In this document: positions 61,901 to 64,000 of the stretch, in pieces | Layout of the letters: every line of letters starts with the position of its first letter | How positions within the stretch are numbered: position 1 is the first letter of the stretch | DNA from: Ianthella basta | Taxonomy: Eukaryota; Porifera; Demospongiae; Verongiida; Ianthellidae | Length of the DNA: 64,000 nt | Assembly (NCBI GenBank): GCA_964019415.1 | Contig: OZ025868.1 | Coordinates: 933,501 to 997,500, forward strand | Direction: 5' to 3' | Translations under genes and position numbers: made by a program | Notes under the pieces: model-generated | The model's database searches: none | What the model was told of the DNA's origin: nothing | What the model saw: the letters and a program-made list of their open reading frames with translations, nothing else

Positions 61901-63206
61901 CATGGGACTACAGGCTGGCACAGAGTACTCACTAAATGTTGCACTGTCCAACATATTTGGAATAGAATGGATCAACACTTCGGTCAGACCTCACCTTGGT
62001 GAGGGAGTGTTACAGGGTACATTACACACTTGTACACATACACATGTCCTTCATTCTCCATTTACTACATCCCCCCAAGGCCACCCATCTCACTCACTCT
62101 CCATCCCCTCAGGCCACCCCTCCACCCCACAAGTGACCCTCACCCCCACTGCTGGTAGTCTGAGGGTCCAACTGACTACCATGTACCCCGGTACCAGGGA
62201 GAGCACCCTCCAGTACTCCATCTCAACGTCAACATCACCTCGCAGCAGACGGCAGACAGGACAGCAGACCCTCCCTGTTACCGACCTGACCACTCCCGTC
62301 AGTGGTAGTGAGGAGGTAGCCCTTGGTCCAGGGACCTACTCTGTCACTGTCACTGTCACTAACCAACATGGTGACACCACATCTGCACCTCAGGAGGTGA
62401 TCATACCAGGTCAGTACATTATACCTCTCAACACATGTATACAATTGACTGCAGTTGAGTATCAGACTACAGGTACAAGTATGTGTTCCTGTACATGTCT
62501 CTCTCTCTCCAGCTGGGCCTGTTCCCGCTAGCACTGGTCTCATCATTGGTGTGGTGGTGGCCGCTGTCATTCTGGTCCTCCTCATCATTGTGGTTGTCTT
62601 CATCATTGTACTGATCTACATGAAACGCAAGGACACAAGTGAGTCACTGGGGTGAGGTGAAGAGGCAGTGTGTGCAACATGAATAGCTAGTTAGCTGTGT
62701 AGGCCTGTACAAATATAGCCTTGTGTTGCTCTGCATACCACACACCATGTGGTTCATAAGGCTGACACGTACTGGACACATGTATAATTATGCATTCATG
62801 TTATTGAGTATGTATGCATGTGCTTACTGTATATGTCCGAATGGAGGCCCGGTCTCTATTCAGAAATATACGGTATGTGTGCCTGCAGATGAAAGGAGTG
62901 TGTCTGTAGCTGTTGTGTATTTTCATCTTGGCAGGATCTGGTGGAGGTGACTTCATTTACGATAGTCCCAGTGGAGAGTTGAAAGGTCCTGACTCCCATT
63001 TTGAAGAGGTGAAGTTGGAAGCTAACCCAGCTTATGTGGAGGTAGCGAAACCTGCATCGACAACTGAGCCTCAGTATGAGGAATGTGGAAGGGGCGTGAC
63101 CAACAGTGGAGATGTCACCATGGAGGAGAACCCTGCTTATCAGTGTGTGGCAGTAGTACACTCAGACAAGATAGATGAACCAGCCTATCAGAATGTAACT
63201 GCACTG

Positions 63207-63209
<3 letters not shown>
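57642..63209 (+). CDS. Ig/FN3 type I membrane receptor, copy C (intact)
   Basis: Eleven exons: 57642-57681, 58474-58815, 58944-59210, 59292-59570, 59794-60117, 60235-60338, 61454-61628, 61723-61998, 62113-62409, 62513-62638, 62935-63209; total 2505 nt, 834 aa. Leader MISMYVFLLLGSCGVCSA|Q is split by a phase-1 intron with a GTAAGT donor. Ig1 (FSCSV...WQLRG...VSCIG), Ig2 without the cysteine pair, Ig3 (LNCTLS...YSCTATN), then four FN3-like modules (SAQ... AQLTWSAPEDDGG; IIDSVEV; IPLCCGGVALNLENPDD; TPTAGSLRVQLTT). Helix GLIIGVVVAAVILVLLIIVV, stop-transfer MKRKD. The tail has FIYDSP, EANPAYVEV, EENPAYQCV and EPAYQNV, so NPxY-type docking or endocytosis motifs. Probably a surface recognition or adhesion receptor; ligand unknown. 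Confidence 0.82.
58888..58932. repeat. CA microsatellite in copy C intron
   Basis: Uninterrupted CA tract about 12 bases before the acceptor of the Ig2 exon (58944), where length change could affect splicing. Confidence 0.95.
60339..61453 (+). other. Enlarged intron inside copy C FN3-2
   Basis: Equivalent introns are 98 bp in copy B and about 92 bp in copy A; here it is 1115 bp. The extra sequence has no recognised TIR or coding domain; a small frame at 60652-60912 has no known match. Confidence 0.5.

Positions 63210-63210
<1 letters not shown>

Positions 63211-63258
<48 letters not shown>
63211..63258. repeat. GT microsatellite after the copy C stop
   Basis: Begins immediately after the TAG stop at 63207-63209, so it lies in the 3' untranslated region. 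Confidence 0.95.
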
Positions 63259-63261
<3 letters not shown>

Positions 63262-63597
63262 ATGTATAATTATGTGTTTTTGTACTTGATTTGCTCCTTC
63301 TCTATGGGCTATATACAATATCATGCATGACATTGTATCCATCGGTCCTGCTATATACTGTATAGCTATATACTGGCTACCATGCATAATTGGTGGCACT
63401 TGCTAATGGGAGGAGCTCCCCCCCAACACAGTGGTGCTGGTGGGTGGAATGATCGTAGGGAGTAGTAATTCTGCAGTTGTCCACACTGTTGCTGTAGCAA
63501 TGCTAGTACCAGTGTGGAACAGAACAACATTAGTTTTTGGCTGGCTGTTCACTCTCAGCGGGTCGTCAGTGCCAGTGACTCTGATCACTGGTACTAA

Positions 63598-64000
63598 CTT
63601 GACTGGGATAGAGATGGTGACAGTCAGCGACGGGCTAAGGACTATGGTACCTTTAGTGGAGTGCAGAGAGAAGAGGATGGGAAGAGGTTGGTGTGTGTTG
63701 CAGTCTTTTCTTCAGGTATTATCTCTAAACCAGCAACACTTGCTATTCAGCGTGAGTTGTGATCATAAGTTGATGTATACTCACAATAATTAGCTATAGC
63801 TATAGATTACTAGTCAATATCATTATTTGTGTTCATAAAATTATCTGCGGTCAACCCAAAGTGTATGAATTGTGTTCCCTTTGTCCTCCACCATTGTTCC
63901 CCATGGTTCTCATGAACTACTGCTGCTACAACACCAACAGAGGAACAGCTGTTCACATTCTCTCTTCTACTTGAAGCTAACTCTAGTGTTGACAGCATCA
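63598..64000 (+). pseudogene. Fragments of a further Ig/FN3 copy (D), runs off window
   Basis: A piece ending at about 63751 reads DYGTFSGVQREEDGKRLVCV, then FSSGIISKPATLAIQ, an Ig C-terminal half, followed by GTGAGT in phase 1; upstream in the same frame is a TAA at 63595-63597. A second piece at about 63900-64000 reads TTPTEEQLFTFSLLLEANSS, matching the start of the Ig2 exons of copies A and B (TPTEGEQ...), preceded by an in-frame TGA at 63913-63915. Both look damaged, but the window ends before this can be judged. Confidence 0.5.

Overview
The window is animal genomic DNA: spliced, phase-1 immunoglobulin (Ig) and fibronectin III (FN3) exons, non-LTR and Penelope-like retroelements, and many inverted-repeat DNA elements. 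Short introns, many small palindromes and recurrent tagctagc-type motifs suggest a demosponge (Amphimedon-like), but that is inference from style; no species marker is present. No bacterial, CRISPR or tRNA/rRNA feature was seen.

The host content is one tandem family of type I membrane receptors. Copy A (1-14454) is a decayed pseudogene whose 5' end lies outside the window. A 5' remnant (15371-16510) follows. Copy B (20797-46516) is intact by exon arithmetic: nine exons total 1785 nt, predicting 594 aa, with signal peptide, three Ig, two FN3, a membrane helix and a tail with NPxY. Another 5' remnant lies at 55624-56278. Copy C (57642-63209) is also intact: eleven exons total 2505 nt, predicting 834 aa, and it starts from an unrelated signal-peptide exon. 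Fragments of a further copy reach the right edge. Exons are almost all symmetric phase 1, so domains can be gained or lost without breaking frame, and copies A, B and C differ in exactly that way.

Mobile DNA fills the introns, above all the one between the Ig2 and Ig3 exons. In copy A an RTE-like LINE (979-9168) carries a head-to-head Penelope-like insertion (1252-6369), which carries a pogo-like element (4370-5118); each level has its own target-site duplication. In copy B the same intron is 20.2 kb and holds a second LINE, several terminal-inverted-repeat (TIR) elements, satellites and fold-back repeats. From 47193 to 51607 a second pogo copy is split by a 3.65-kb retroelement with a Cys-rich N-terminus. 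A second Penelope-like inverted pair lies at 53173-55539.

Most notable: (1) a diversifying Ig/FN3 receptor array with a conserved kappaB-like upstream motif; (2) a TAGTCT-ended TIR family with 9-bp duplications, two members of which carry RecQ-like helicase sequence; (3) Penelope-like insertions with hammerhead-like ribozyme motifs and a repeated inverted architecture; (4) a TIR element carrying an unrecognised two-exon gene and a 29-bp minisatellite.
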